Positions 7,992 to 15,807 of a stretch of 64,000 nucleotides of DNA are shown here, piece after piece. The stretch lies in contig NZ_JASCIR010000001.1 of the NCBI RefSeq assembly GCF_029968095.1, forward strand, positions 434,001-498,000. Direction: 5' to 3'. The notes under the pieces were generated by a model. The model was given only the letters and a program-made list of their open reading frames with translations. It ran no database searches and was not told where the DNA came from. Position numbers and translations under genes: made by a program. Each line of letters opens with the position of its first letter. The first letter of the stretch is position 1. This stretch comes from Streptomyces solicavernae. GTDB taxonomy: Bacteria; Actinomycetota; Actinomycetes; Streptomycetales; Streptomycetaceae.

Positions 7992-8936
7992 CTAGACCAT
8001 CTCCTTGTACGTCTCGTAGTCGGCGTCGGGCTCGCCGGTGGGCCGGTAGTGGTCGGGATAGCGCCCGCCCTCCCGCCACACCGGCTCGACCCGCAGCCCC
8101 ATCCGGACCTGGTCGTAGGGAATCCCGGCGATGCGCCCGTGCAGGGCCAGGTCGGCGCCGTCGAGGGCGATATGGGCGTAGACGTACGGGACCTCGATGT
8201 CGAGGTTCTTCGCCTTGATGTTGACGATGCAGTACGTGGTGACGGTCCCGGCGGGCCCGGCCTCGACCTGTTCGCTCGTGGCGACGCCGCAGGTGGGGCA
8301 GGCGCCGCGCGGCGGCACGTACACCTTGCGGCAGGAGGGGCAGCGCTCGCCGACGGTGCGGCGCTCGGCGAGGGCGTGGATGTAGCGGGTCTGGGCGCGG
8401 CCGGGCGCGTAGGTGTAGTCGAGCCGGGCGGGGGCGACGATGCCGGTGACGGCGTCCTCGAACTCCCCGCCGTGCGGCTCGGGTCGACCGGTCTCGTCAC
8501 CGTCGTACGGCTCGAAGCAGGCGATGTCCGTGATGGCGCCGGTGCGTTCGGCGGCCCAGCGGACGCGGACGCGCATGCCGGTGCGCACGGCGTCGGGGCC
8601 TTCGGCGTCGAGGGCATGCAGGAGGGCGGTGTCAGCGCCGTCGAGCCTGACCAGCACCCAGGCGAAGGGCGTGCCGAGGGGCTGGCCGGGGCGTGGCTCG
8701 TGGTTCCAGGCCCAGGTGGTGACGGTGCCGGTGGCGCCGACCTCGACGAGGTCGCGGATCTCCTCGGCGGTCGCCGGGTCGTACTCGACGGGCGGAACGA
8801 GCACCTTGCCGTCGCTCGTCCTGACGCCGAGCACGGTGCGCTCGCGCAGTCCGGTGAGGAACGCGCTCTGCACGGGGCCGAGGGAACGGGTGAAGGGGAA
8901 CTCGACGACGAGGGGGGCTTTGAGGACTTCGGGCAC
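7992..8936 (-). CDS. Zinc-ribbon OB-fold (DUF35) protein, tandem domains, Rv3521-like
   Basis: A 314-residue protein built from two OB-fold (DUF35 C-terminal) units. The first spans roughly residues 55-130 (VEVGATGTVTTWAWNHEP), the second residues 225-300 (AGPAGTVTTYCIVNIKAKN). Between them lies a rubredoxin-like zinc ribbon with four cysteines, CPSCRKVYVPPRGACPTCG. Such proteins are obligate partners of thiolase-like enzymes and position the acyl-CoA tail. Its length and its place directly before two thiolase-like genes match mycobacterial Rv3521. It lies 16 nt downstream of the crotonase gene in the same operon. I am confident of the fold and partner role; the exact steroid intermediate is inference. 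Confidence 0.8.
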   Translation of the reverse strand: MPEVLKAPLVVEFPFTRSLGPVQSAFLTGLRERTVLGVRTSDGKVLVPPVEYDPATAEEIRDLVEVGATGTVTTWAWNHEPRPGQPLGTPFAWVLVRLDGADTALLHALDAEGPDAVRTGMRVRVRWAAERTGAITDIACFEPYDGDETGRPEPHGGEFEDAVTGIVAPARLDYTYAPGRAQTRYIHALAERRTVGERCPSCRKVYVPPRGACPTCGVATSEQVEAGPAGTVTTYCIVNIKAKNLDIEVPYVYAHIALDGADLALHGRIAGIPYDQVRMGLRVEPVWREGGRYPDHYRPTGEPDADYETYKEMV

Positions 8937-8952
8937 TGGGACTCCTTGGGTG

Positions 8953-9762
8953 TCAGGCGCGCCGGTAGACGGGGGGCCGCTTCTCCGCGAAGGCCTTGGC
9001 CCCTTCCTTCGCGTCCTGTGTCGCGAACACCGGCCAACCGCGCTCCAGTTCGGACTTCAGGCCGTCCGTCTCGGTCAGCTCGGCCGTCTCGTACACGGAG
9101 GCCTTGACGGCCTCGACGGCGAGCGGCCCGCAGGCGTTGATCTGCTCGGCCACGGCGAGGGCCCGGTCGAGCGCGGTGCCGTCGGGCACGACCCGGCCGA
9201 TGAGCCCGATCGCGGCGGCCTCCGCGGCGGTGTACGGCCGGCCGGTGAGCAGCATTTCGAGCGCGTGGGTACGGGGGATCTGCCGCTGCAGCCGTACCGT
9301 CGAGCCGCCGATGGGGAACAGGCCGCGCCTGACCTCGAAGAGGCCGAAGGTGGCGGACTCGCCCGCGACGCGGATGTCGGTGCCCTGGAGGATCTCGGTG
9401 CCGCCGGCGACGCAGTGGCCCTCCACGGCAGCAATCACGGGTTTACGGGGGCGGTGGTGGCGGAGCATCGCCTTCCAGTGCAGGTCCGGGTCGGCCTTCA
9501 TCCGGTCCCGGTACTGCTCGCCCGCCATCCCCTCGCCCGCGAGGGCCTTCAGGTCCATTCCGGCGCAGAAGTCACCGCCCGCGCCGGTGAGGACGACGGA
9601 GCGGACCGTGTCGTCGGCGTCCGCTGCGAGCCAGCCGTCGTAGAGCCCGACGAGCAGCGGCAGCGAGAGCGCGTTCTTGGCCTCGGGCCTGTTCAGTGTG
9701 AGCACCAGGGTGGCGCCCTCGCGCCGTACGTCCAGGTGTTCCGTCCCACCACTTGGTCCCAT
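8953..9762 (-). CDS. Enoyl-CoA hydratase/isomerase (crotonase family, EchA19-like)
   Basis: A 269-residue crotonase. The first oxyanion-hole segment is GGDFCAGMDLKAL near residue 65 and the second is VEGHCVAGGTEILQGTDIRVA near residue 115; the acid/base position in RRGLFPIGGSTVRL lacks one of the two classical glutamates, so isomerase or atypical hydratase activity is possible. It is the first gene of the minus-strand operon, starting at an ATG 8 nt after GGGAGGAC, and it sits back-to-back with an acyl-CoA synthetase. In mycobacteria fadD19 and echA19 are similarly linked and both belong to the cholesterol regulon. Likely role: hydration of an unsaturated steroid side-chain CoA thioester. Confidence 0.8.
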   Translation of the reverse strand: MGPSGGTEHLDVRREGATLVLTLNRPEAKNALSLPLLVGLYDGWLAADADDTVRSVVLTGAGGDFCAGMDLKALAGEGMAGEQYRDRMKADPDLHWKAMLRHHRPRKPVIAAVEGHCVAGGTEILQGTDIRVAGESATFGLFEVRRGLFPIGGSTVRLQRQIPRTHALEMLLTGRPYTAAEAAAIGLIGRVVPDGTALDRALAVAEQINACGPLAVEAVKASVYETAELTETDGLKSELERGWPVFATQDAKEGAKAFAEKRPPVYRRA

Positions 9763-9785
9763 GGGTTGGGTCCTCCCGTCTCAGA

Positions 9786-9803
9786 CCTGGAACAGGTTGC
9801 AGG
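9786..9803. promoter_or_regulatory. KstR-type operator in divergent promoter
   Basis: The 18-bp sequence CCTGGAACAGGTTGCAGG is an inverted repeat (arms 9786-9793 and 9796-9803, seven of eight pairs matching). Its inner 14 bases at 9788-9801 fit exactly the mycobacterial KstR consensus TnnAACnnGTTnnA. It lies 24 nt upstream of the crotonase start and between the two arms of a sterol-type gene cluster, where a KstR repressor would be expected to bind. No kstR gene is inside this window. Confidence 0.6.
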
Positions 9804-9826
9804 AGCCCGGGTCGCAGTTCAATAGC

Positions 9827-9847
9827 TTTCTGACAGTCAGTCAGATT
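9827..9847. promoter_or_regulatory. Second palindrome, TTTCTGA-N7-TCAGATT, in divergent promoter
   Basis: TCTGAC (9829-9834) is inverted as GTCAGA (9840-9845) around AGTCA. The whole 21-bp frame TTTCTGA-N7-TCAGATT recurs exactly at 23940-23960 upstream of another lipid-related operon. It resembles a TetR-family operator, distinct from the KstR-type box 24 nt away. Confidence 0.5.
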
Positions 9848-9929
9848 TCTTGGCGGGCCCTCTTCCCTCAAGCGCCGGGCGGCGCTCTAATGACGGCCGG
9901 GCCAACAACTTCCGGGGTCAGGAGGAGCG

Positions 9930-11585
9930 GTGGAGTACAACCTTGCCGACCTGTTCGAGTCCGTCGTCGACGTGGTGCCCGACCGCGAGGCGCTGGTGTA
10001 CGTCGACCACCCCGGCACCGGCACGGAGCGCCGCCTGACCTACTCCGAGCTGGACGCGGCCGCCAACCGCCTCGCCCACCACCTGATCGGCAGCGGCATC
10101 CGTCCCGGCGAGCATCTGGGCCTGCACCTCTACAACGGGGTCGAGTACCTGCAGACGGTGCTGGCCTGCCTCAAGGCCCGGATCGTGCCGGTCAACGTCA
10201 ACTACCGTTATGTGGAAGAGGAGTTGACCTACCTCTACCGGGACGCGGACCTCGCCGCACTCGTCTTCGACGCCGAGTTCACCGAACGCGTCGCGGCCGC
10301 CGCGCCACGCGCCGACAAGCTGCGCCACCTGGTCCGGGTGGGCGCCCCTGCGGCCGCGGCTCCCGTCCTGGACGCGGTGCCGTTCGCGCAGGCCGAGGCG
10401 GACGGCTCACCCGGGCGGGGCTTCGGGCCGCGCTCCTGCGACGACCTGTTCATCATCTACACCGGCGGCACCACGGGCATGCCGAAGGGCGTGATGTGGC
10501 GCCAGGAGGACCTGTTCTTCGCGGGCCTGTTCGGCGGCGACCCGGCGGGCGATCCGGTCTCGCGGCCCGGGGAACTTGCCGAGCGCGTCGCCGCCGGGGG
10601 CAGCGGCATCACGTTCTTCCCCACGCCCCCGCTGATGCACGGCACGTCCACGCTGACCTCGTTCATCGCGTTCAACTACGGGCAGCGCGTGGTGATCCAC
10701 CGCAAGTACGCGCCCGAGGAAGTCCTCCGTACGATTGAGAAGGAGAAGGTGTCCAGCGTGTCCCTGGTGGGCGACGCGATGCTGCGTCCGCTCGTCGACG
10801 CGCTCCACGGCCCCTGCAAGGGCACCGACATGTCGTCGCTGTTCAGCGTCTCCTCGTCGGGCGCGATCATGTCGGAGACGGTACGCGCCGAGTTCCAGGC
10901 CCTCGTGCCGAACGTGCTGCTCCTGAACAACTTCGGGTCGTCCGAGTCCGGCTCCAACGGCAAGGCGACGGACGACTCCGGGCCCGAGAAGGGCTTCCGC
11001 CTGGAGGTCAACGCGCGTACGCGGGTGGTCGACCCGGCGACGTACGAGCCGGTCGCGGTCGGTGAGGTGGGCCGCCTCGCGCAGCGCGGGCACGTGCCGC
11101 TCGGCTACTACAACGACGAGAGGAAGACCGCCGAGACGTTCTTCCGGAAGGACGGGGTCCGCTGGGTACTGCTCGGCGACATGGCGACCGTCGACGAGGC
11201 CGGCATCGTGACTGTGCTCGGCCGTGGCTCGCAGTGCATCAACTCCGGTGGGGAGAAGGTGTATCCGGAGGAGGTCGAGCAGGCCCTCAAGTCGCATCCG
11301 GACGTGTACGACGCGCTGGTGGCGGGGGTGCCGGATGCGAAGTGGGGCAACCATGTGGCGGCGGTGGTGCAACTTCGGCCGGGGGCCGGTGAGTTGACGT
11401 TGCCGGACGTCCAGGCGCACTGCCGTACGCATGTCGCGGGCTACAAGATCCCGCGCCAGCTGGTCGTGACCGACTCCATCCAGCGCTCGCCCAGCGGCAA
11501 GGCGGACTACCGGTGGGCGAAGGCGGTGGCGGTGGAGGCGGACGGGGTGGAGGCGGACGGGGTGGAGGCGGGCGGGGCGGGGTGA
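9930..11585 (+). CDS. Acyl-CoA synthetase (FadD19-like, ANL superfamily)
   Basis: A 551-residue adenylate-forming enzyme. The ATP-binding P-loop is IIYTGGTTGMPKGVMW (about residues 172-187), the second core motif is NNFGSSESGSNG, and the C-terminal domain has LGDMATVDEAGIVTVLGRGSQCINSGGEKVYPEEVE and the adenylation lysine in SPSGKADYRW. It activates a carboxylic acid to its CoA thioester; the resemblance and gene context point to a steroid side-chain carboxylate as with FadD19. The start is a GTG at 9930 behind AGGAGGAG. The last 18 residues come from a 15-bp DNA repeat (VEADG, VEADG, VEAGG) and look like a repeat-generated tail. It is divergent from the crotonase operon across a 167-bp control region. 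Confidence 0.83.
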   Translation: MEYNLADLFESVVDVVPDREALVYVDHPGTGTERRLTYSELDAAANRLAHHLIGSGIRPGEHLGLHLYNGVEYLQTVLACLKARIVPVNVNYRYVEEELTYLYRDADLAALVFDAEFTERVAAAAPRADKLRHLVRVGAPAAAAPVLDAVPFAQAEADGSPGRGFGPRSCDDLFIIYTGGTTGMPKGVMWRQEDLFFAGLFGGDPAGDPVSRPGELAERVAAGGSGITFFPTPPLMHGTSTLTSFIAFNYGQRVVIHRKYAPEEVLRTIEKEKVSSVSLVGDAMLRPLVDALHGPCKGTDMSSLFSVSSSGAIMSETVRAEFQALVPNVLLLNNFGSSESGSNGKATDDSGPEKGFRLEVNARTRVVDPATYEPVAVGEVGRLAQRGHVPLGYYNDERKTAETFFRKDGVRWVLLGDMATVDEAGIVTVLGRGSQCINSGGEKVYPEEVEQALKSHPDVYDALVAGVPDAKWGNHVAAVVQLRPGAGELTLPDVQAHCRTHVAGYKIPRQLVVTDSIQRSPSGKADYRWAKAVAVEADGVEADGVEAGGAG

Positions 11586-11714
11586 GGCCGGTGGGCCGTC
11601 GCCGCCGTGCTGTTCGGCCGAACCCGCCGCCGGTCCCCGCGCGTTCACCTTCCGCTCACCCCCGCGTGACCTGCCGGGTGCAGGGTCCGTACGCGACGAG
11701 GGAGGCGGGACGAC

Positions 11715-12608
11715 ATGGGCGTGCGGCAGGGGCAGGTCGTACGGCGGAGGCTGCTCGGGCTGCTCGGCGCCGCACTCCTCCTGGGGGGCGGTGTGAGCGG
11801 CTGCACCGCCGGCGGCACGCACCCCGGCGCACCCGAGCCGGGCCGCACCGCCCGGCCGGAACGCCCGGAACGCCCGGACCACCCGGGCCGCCCGGACCGC
11901 CCGGATCACCCAGACCGCCCGGACCGCCCGGAACGCCCGGACCACCCCGCGCTCCCCACGCTCCTCGCACCCCCGCCCGCGCCGCGCGTGAAGCCCGCAC
12001 TGCCCGCCGCCGGGCGGTCCGCGCCCGTGGTGGAGCGGGTGCCGACCCGGGACCGCGTCGTGTTCCTCACCATCGACGACGGCCTCGCGAAGGACCCGGA
12101 GTTCGCCCGCCTGATGCGGGACCTCCGGGTGCCGTTCAGCATGTTCCTCACCGACTCCATGGCCGGCGACGACTACGGCTACTTCGACCGGCTGCGGCCC
12201 GGCGGCAACCGCGTACAGAACCACACCCTGACCCACCCGAGCCTCGCCGGACTGCCGTACGCGCGGCAACGGGCCGAGATCTGCGGCCAGCAGGCGCGCC
12301 TGGAGCGGGAGTTCGGCGAGCACCCCACGCTCTTCCGGCCGCCGCGCGGCCACTACGACCGCACCACGCTCCGCGCCGCCGCCGACTGCGGGCTGCGGGC
12401 CTGCGTGATGTGGGGCGTCAACATGCAGCCGGACGGCCTGCGGTACGACAACGGCTCCGACCGGCTGCGGCCCGGCGAGATCGTCCTCTTCCACTTCTTC
12501 CCGCCGGAGCGCCTGGGCGACCGGACCCTCACCGAGCTCACGGTGGAGCTGCTGCGGACCATCACCGAGCAGGGCTACGCGGTGGCCCGCATCGAGGACT
12601 ACGTCTGA
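11715..12608 (+). CDS. Polysaccharide deacetylase family lipoprotein
   Basis: A 297-residue exported protein. It begins with a basic N-region and hydrophobic stretch ([17 protein letters not shown]) and a lipobox-like VSGC, so cysteine 30 is likely lipidated. Residues about 45-80 are a Pro/Arg/Asp linker of PERP, PDHP and PDRP tetrad-type repeats. The NodB homology domain follows: TIDDG (metal-binding Asp pair), HTLTHPS (metal His pair), and RPPRGHYD. It would remove acetyl groups from a surface glycan or peptidoglycan outside the membrane. The substrate is not indicated. The start ATG at 11715 follows GAGGCGGGACGAC. It stands alone between an acyl-CoA synthetase and paaK. Confidence 0.82.
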   Translation: MGVRQGQVVRRRLLGLLGAALLLGGGVSGCTAGGTHPGAPEPGRTARPERPERPDHPGRPDRPDHPDRPDRPERPDHPALPTLLAPPPAPRVKPALPAAGRSAPVVERVPTRDRVVFLTIDDGLAKDPEFARLMRDLRVPFSMFLTDSMAGDDYGYFDRLRPGGNRVQNHTLTHPSLAGLPYARQRAEICGQQARLEREFGEHPTLFRPPRGHYDRTTLRAAADCGLRACVMWGVNMQPDGLRYDNGSDRLRPGEIVLFHFFPPERLGDRTLTELTVELLRTITEQGYAVARIEDYV

Positions 12609-12697
12609 CCCGCGCCGCGCCGCCCCACCGCCGAAGATCACGTCGTACGTCTTGACGCCCCCGCCCACCCCCTGGATAACTGAACCCAGCAGAATCA

Positions 12698-12711
12698 ACC
12701 GAATGATCGGT
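12698..12711. promoter_or_regulatory. Palindromic operator upstream of paaK
   Basis: ACCG-N6-CGGT (extending to ACCGA-N4-TCGGT) lies about 50 nt before the paaK start. It fits the half-sites and spacing of the PaaR-type phenylacetate operator (ACCG, NNCGNN, CGGT) except for TG in place of the central CG. A TetR-family phenylacetyl-CoA-responsive repressor is a plausible binder; none is encoded nearby. Confidence 0.45.
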
Positions 12712-12762
12712 CGTCCGGTTCACCCCGGATTGACCGAAGAGGCTGTGGGACGGAGAAGCGGG

Positions 12763-14055
12763 ATGACGGCAGCGGAACTCGACGCGGCGGAGCGGCTCGA
12801 CCTGGACGGGCTGCGCACCCTCCAGCTGGAGCGGCTGCGCACCACCCTGCGGCACGCGTACGAGAACGTCCCGTACTACCGCGAGGCCTTCGACAAGGCG
12901 GGCCTGCGCCCCGAGGACTGCCGCACCCTCGACGACCTGGCCCGCTTCCCGTTCACCACCAAGGCCGACCTGCGGGACCACTACCCCTTCGGCATGTTCG
13001 CCGTGGACCGGGACCGGGTCCGCCGCATCCACGCCTCCAGCGGTACGACGGGCCGGCCGACGGTCGTCGGGTACACCGACCGCGACCTGGACACCTGGGC
13101 GGACGTCGTGGCCCGCTCGATCCGCGCGGCGGGCGGCCGGCCGGGCCACACGGTCCATGTCGCCTACGGGTACGGCCTGTTCACCGGCGGCCTCGGCGCG
13201 CACTACGGCGCGGAACGGCTCGGCTGTACGGTCGTGCCCGCGTCCGGCGGCATGACCGCCCGGCAGGTCCAGCTGATCCAGGACTTCCGGCCCGAGATCA
13301 TCATGGTCACGCCCTCGTACATGCTGACGCTGCTCGACGAGTTCGAGCGGCAGGGCGTCGACCCGCGCGCCACCTCCCTGAAGGTGGGCATCTTCGGCGC
13401 CGAGCCGTGGACCGAGCAGATGCGCCGGGAGATCGAGGAGCGGTTCGCGATCGACGCGGTGGACATCTACGGCCTGTCGGAGGTCATGGGCCCCGGCGTG
13501 GCGCAGGAGTGCGTGGACACCAAGGACGGCCTGCACATCTGGGAGGACCACTTTTATCCCGAGATCGTCGACCCGCTGACCGGCGAGGTGCTGCCCGAGG
13601 GCGAGCAGGGCGAGCTGGTGTTCACCTCGCTCAGCAAGGAGGCGATGCCCGTGATCCGGTACCGGACACGGGACTTGACCCGCCTGCTCCCCGGCACGGC
13701 CCGCCCCTCGTTCCGCCGGATGGAGAAGATCACGGGCCGCAGCGACGACATGGTGATCCTGCGCGGAGTGAACCTCTTCCCCACCCAGGTCGAGGAGATC
13801 GTCCTGCGCACCCCCGGCGTCTCCCCGCACTTCCAGCTCCGCCTGACCCGCGAGGGCCGCCTCGACGCCCTGACGGTCCGCGCGGAGGCCCGGCCGGACG
13901 CGAGCCCCGGACAGCGGACGGAGGCGGCGCGCTCGATCGCGGCGGCGGTCAAGGACGGGGTGGGTGTCTCGGTGACGGTCGACATCGTGGACCCGGAGAC
14001 GCTGGAGCGGTCGGTCGGGAAGTTCCGGCGGATCGTGGACGAGCGGCCGAAGTGA
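12763..14055 (+). CDS. paaK: Phenylacetate-CoA ligase
   Basis: A 430-residue phenylacetate-CoA ligase, the normal family length. The ATP-binding motif is HASSGTTGRPTVVGYT, followed by GYGLFTGGLGAHYGAERLG, the core motif YGLSEVMGPGVAQEC, RTRDLTRLLPG, and the C-terminal SDDMVILRGVNLFPTQVEE. It converts phenylacetate, ATP and CoA to phenylacetyl-CoA, the entry step to the paa ring-epoxidation pathway. The rest of the paa pathway is not in this window. I chose ATG 12763 because GGAGAAG lies just upstream and the N-terminus (MTAAELDAAERLD) fits the family; an in-frame ATG at 12652 would translate through the operator palindrome. Confidence 0.88.
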   Translation: MTAAELDAAERLDLDGLRTLQLERLRTTLRHAYENVPYYREAFDKAGLRPEDCRTLDDLARFPFTTKADLRDHYPFGMFAVDRDRVRRIHASSGTTGRPTVVGYTDRDLDTWADVVARSIRAAGGRPGHTVHVAYGYGLFTGGLGAHYGAERLGCTVVPASGGMTARQVQLIQDFRPEIIMVTPSYMLTLLDEFERQGVDPRATSLKVGIFGAEPWTEQMRREIEERFAIDAVDIYGLSEVMGPGVAQECVDTKDGLHIWEDHFYPEIVDPLTGEVLPEGEQGELVFTSLSKEAMPVIRYRTRDLTRLLPGTARPSFRRMEKITGRSDDMVILRGVNLFPTQVEEIVLRTPGVSPHFQLRLTREGRLDALTVRAEARPDASPGQRTEAARSIAAAVKDGVGVSVTVDIVDPETLERSVGKFRRIVDERPK

Positions 14056-14154
14056 GGCCGGAGTGATCCCGGAGTGAGGGCCGGGAGGGGCGCCGCGTGC
14101 GGCCACCGGGCCCCGCGCCCTGATCCGGAGGCGCCGCGTGCGCGCCCCGCGGTC

Positions 14155-15678
14155 TCAGGAGAGGCGGTCCCGCAGTTCCCGCTTGAGGATCTTCCCGCTC
14201 GCGTTGCGCGGCAGCTCGTCCACGAACACCACCCGCTTCGGCACCTTGAACGCGGCGAGGGACCCGCGCGCGTGGGCCACGAGCTCCGCCTCGCCCACCT
14301 CACCGAGCCGCACGACCACCGCCGTCACCGCCTCGATCCACCGCTCGTGCGGCAGGCCGATCACCGCGGCCTCGGCGACCTGCGGATGCGTGTACAGCGC
14401 GTCCTCGACCTGGCGCGAGGCGACGAGGACACCGCCGGAGTTGATGACGTCCTTCACCCGGTCCACGACCGTGAAGTAGCCGTCCGCGTCCCGCACCGCC
14501 AGATCCCCGGAGTGGAACCAGCCGTCGCGGAACGCCTCCGCGGTCTCCTGCGGCTTGTCCCAGTAGCCCTCGCACAACTGCGGTGAGCGGTACACCACTT
14601 CACCGGCCGTGCCGTCCGGCACCGGCTTGCCCGACTCGTCCACGACCTTCGCCTCCACGAAGAGGACGGGCCGCCCGCAGGAGTCCATCCGCCCCTCGTG
14701 CTCGTCCGGCCCGAGGACCGTGGCGAGCGGGCCGATCTCGCTCTGGCCGAAGCAGTTGTAGAAGGCGAGACCCGGCAGCCGCCCGCGCAACCGCTCCAGG
14801 ACCGGTACGGGCATGATCGAGGCGCCGTAGTACGCCTTGCGGAGCGCGCCCAGGTCGCGGGTGGCGGACTCGGGGTGGTTGGCGAGTGCGATCCACACCG
14901 TGGGCGGCGCGAACAGGCTGTCCGCGCGGCCCGCCTCGACCAGGTCGAAGAGGAGCGTCGGCTGCGGGCCGTCCACGACGGTGTTCTCCGCGCCGACCGC
15001 CAGGTACGGCAGCAGGAACACGTGCATCTGCGCCGAGTGGTACAGCGGCAGCGAGTGCACGGGCCGGTCGGCCTCGCTCAGGCCGAGCGCGTGGATCGCG
15101 GAGACGTACTCGTGCACGAGGGCACGGTGGGTCATCATCGCGCCCTTGGGGTCGGCCGTGGTCCCCGAGGTGTAGAGCAGCTGCACCAGATCCTCGGCGC
15201 CGGGCTGCGGACCGTCGTACGGATGCGCCGCCGGGAGCCGGTTCAGGAGCGCGTCGTCCGTGTCGCGCAGCCGCAACACCCGTACTCCGTCCGGGAGTTC
15301 ACCTTGCAGTCCGGGGTCCGCGAGGACCAGCGCGCTGCCGGACTGGCGGACGATGTACGCGAGGTCGGCGCCGGTGAGGTGGTGGTTGACCGGCACATGC
15401 ACGAGCCCGGCCCGCGCGCAGCCGAGGAAGCCGATGAGGTACGCGTCGGAGTTGTGGCCGTACGCGCCGACCCGGTCGCCGGGGCGCAGGCCCTGGTCGA
15501 GCAGCACCCGCGCCGCGCGGGAGACCGCGTCGTCGAGCTCGGCGTAGGTCCAGGCGCGGTCGCCGTAGTGCAGCGCGGTCCGGTCGGGGGTGCGGCGGGC
15601 GCTGCGCCGGAGCAGCCCGTCGACGGTGTTGCCGCGTGCGCCGCCGTGCGCGGGGCTCTCGCCTCGTACGTCCGTCAT
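14155..15678 (-). CDS. Acyl-CoA synthetase (fatty-acyl/aryl-CoA ligase, ANL superfamily)
   Basis: A 507-residue ligase with all core motifs: QLLYTSGTTADPKGAMMTH (P-loop, near residue 175), YNCFGQSEIGPLATV, the hinge WFHSGDLAVRDADGYFTVVDRVKDVINSGG, and adenylation lysine in NASGKILKRELR at the C-terminus. It makes a CoA thioester from a fatty or aromatic acid; substrate specificity cannot be read. It converges on paaK, leaving a 99-bp gap, and lies back-to-back with the acylase gene. A role with PaaK in aromatic-acid use is possible but only by neighbourhood. Confidence 0.83.
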   Translation of the reverse strand: MTDVRGESPAHGGARGNTVDGLLRRSARRTPDRTALHYGDRAWTYAELDDAVSRAARVLLDQGLRPGDRVGAYGHNSDAYLIGFLGCARAGLVHVPVNHHLTGADLAYIVRQSGSALVLADPGLQGELPDGVRVLRLRDTDDALLNRLPAAHPYDGPQPGAEDLVQLLYTSGTTADPKGAMMTHRALVHEYVSAIHALGLSEADRPVHSLPLYHSAQMHVFLLPYLAVGAENTVVDGPQPTLLFDLVEAGRADSLFAPPTVWIALANHPESATRDLGALRKAYYGASIMPVPVLERLRGRLPGLAFYNCFGQSEIGPLATVLGPDEHEGRMDSCGRPVLFVEAKVVDESGKPVPDGTAGEVVYRSPQLCEGYWDKPQETAEAFRDGWFHSGDLAVRDADGYFTVVDRVKDVINSGGVLVASRQVEDALYTHPQVAEAAVIGLPHERWIEAVTAVVVRLGEVGEAELVAHARGSLAAFKVPKRVVFVDELPRNASGKILKRELRDRLS

Positions 15679-15807
15679 GCCGTGATCCTCGGCCGCCGCG
15701 CGCGGGCGGTCAAGTAGGTGTGCCGAACCCTCGCGTCAGCGACATACCGCTTAGTACGCTCAACCGGACCTGTCCGCAGACCAGTTGGCCAGACAGTTGG
15801 GAGCACC

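Noticed and set aside
6363..9107. Long plus-strand frame antisense to the thiolase/DUF35 genes
   Set aside because: Gly/Val/Arg-rich composition expected from the reverse strand of high-GC genes; no domain or ribosome site.
12652..12762. Longer PaaK beginning at ATG 12652
   Set aside because: The extra 37 residues would be encoded by the operator palindrome region, and the ATG at 12763 has a proper ribosome site.
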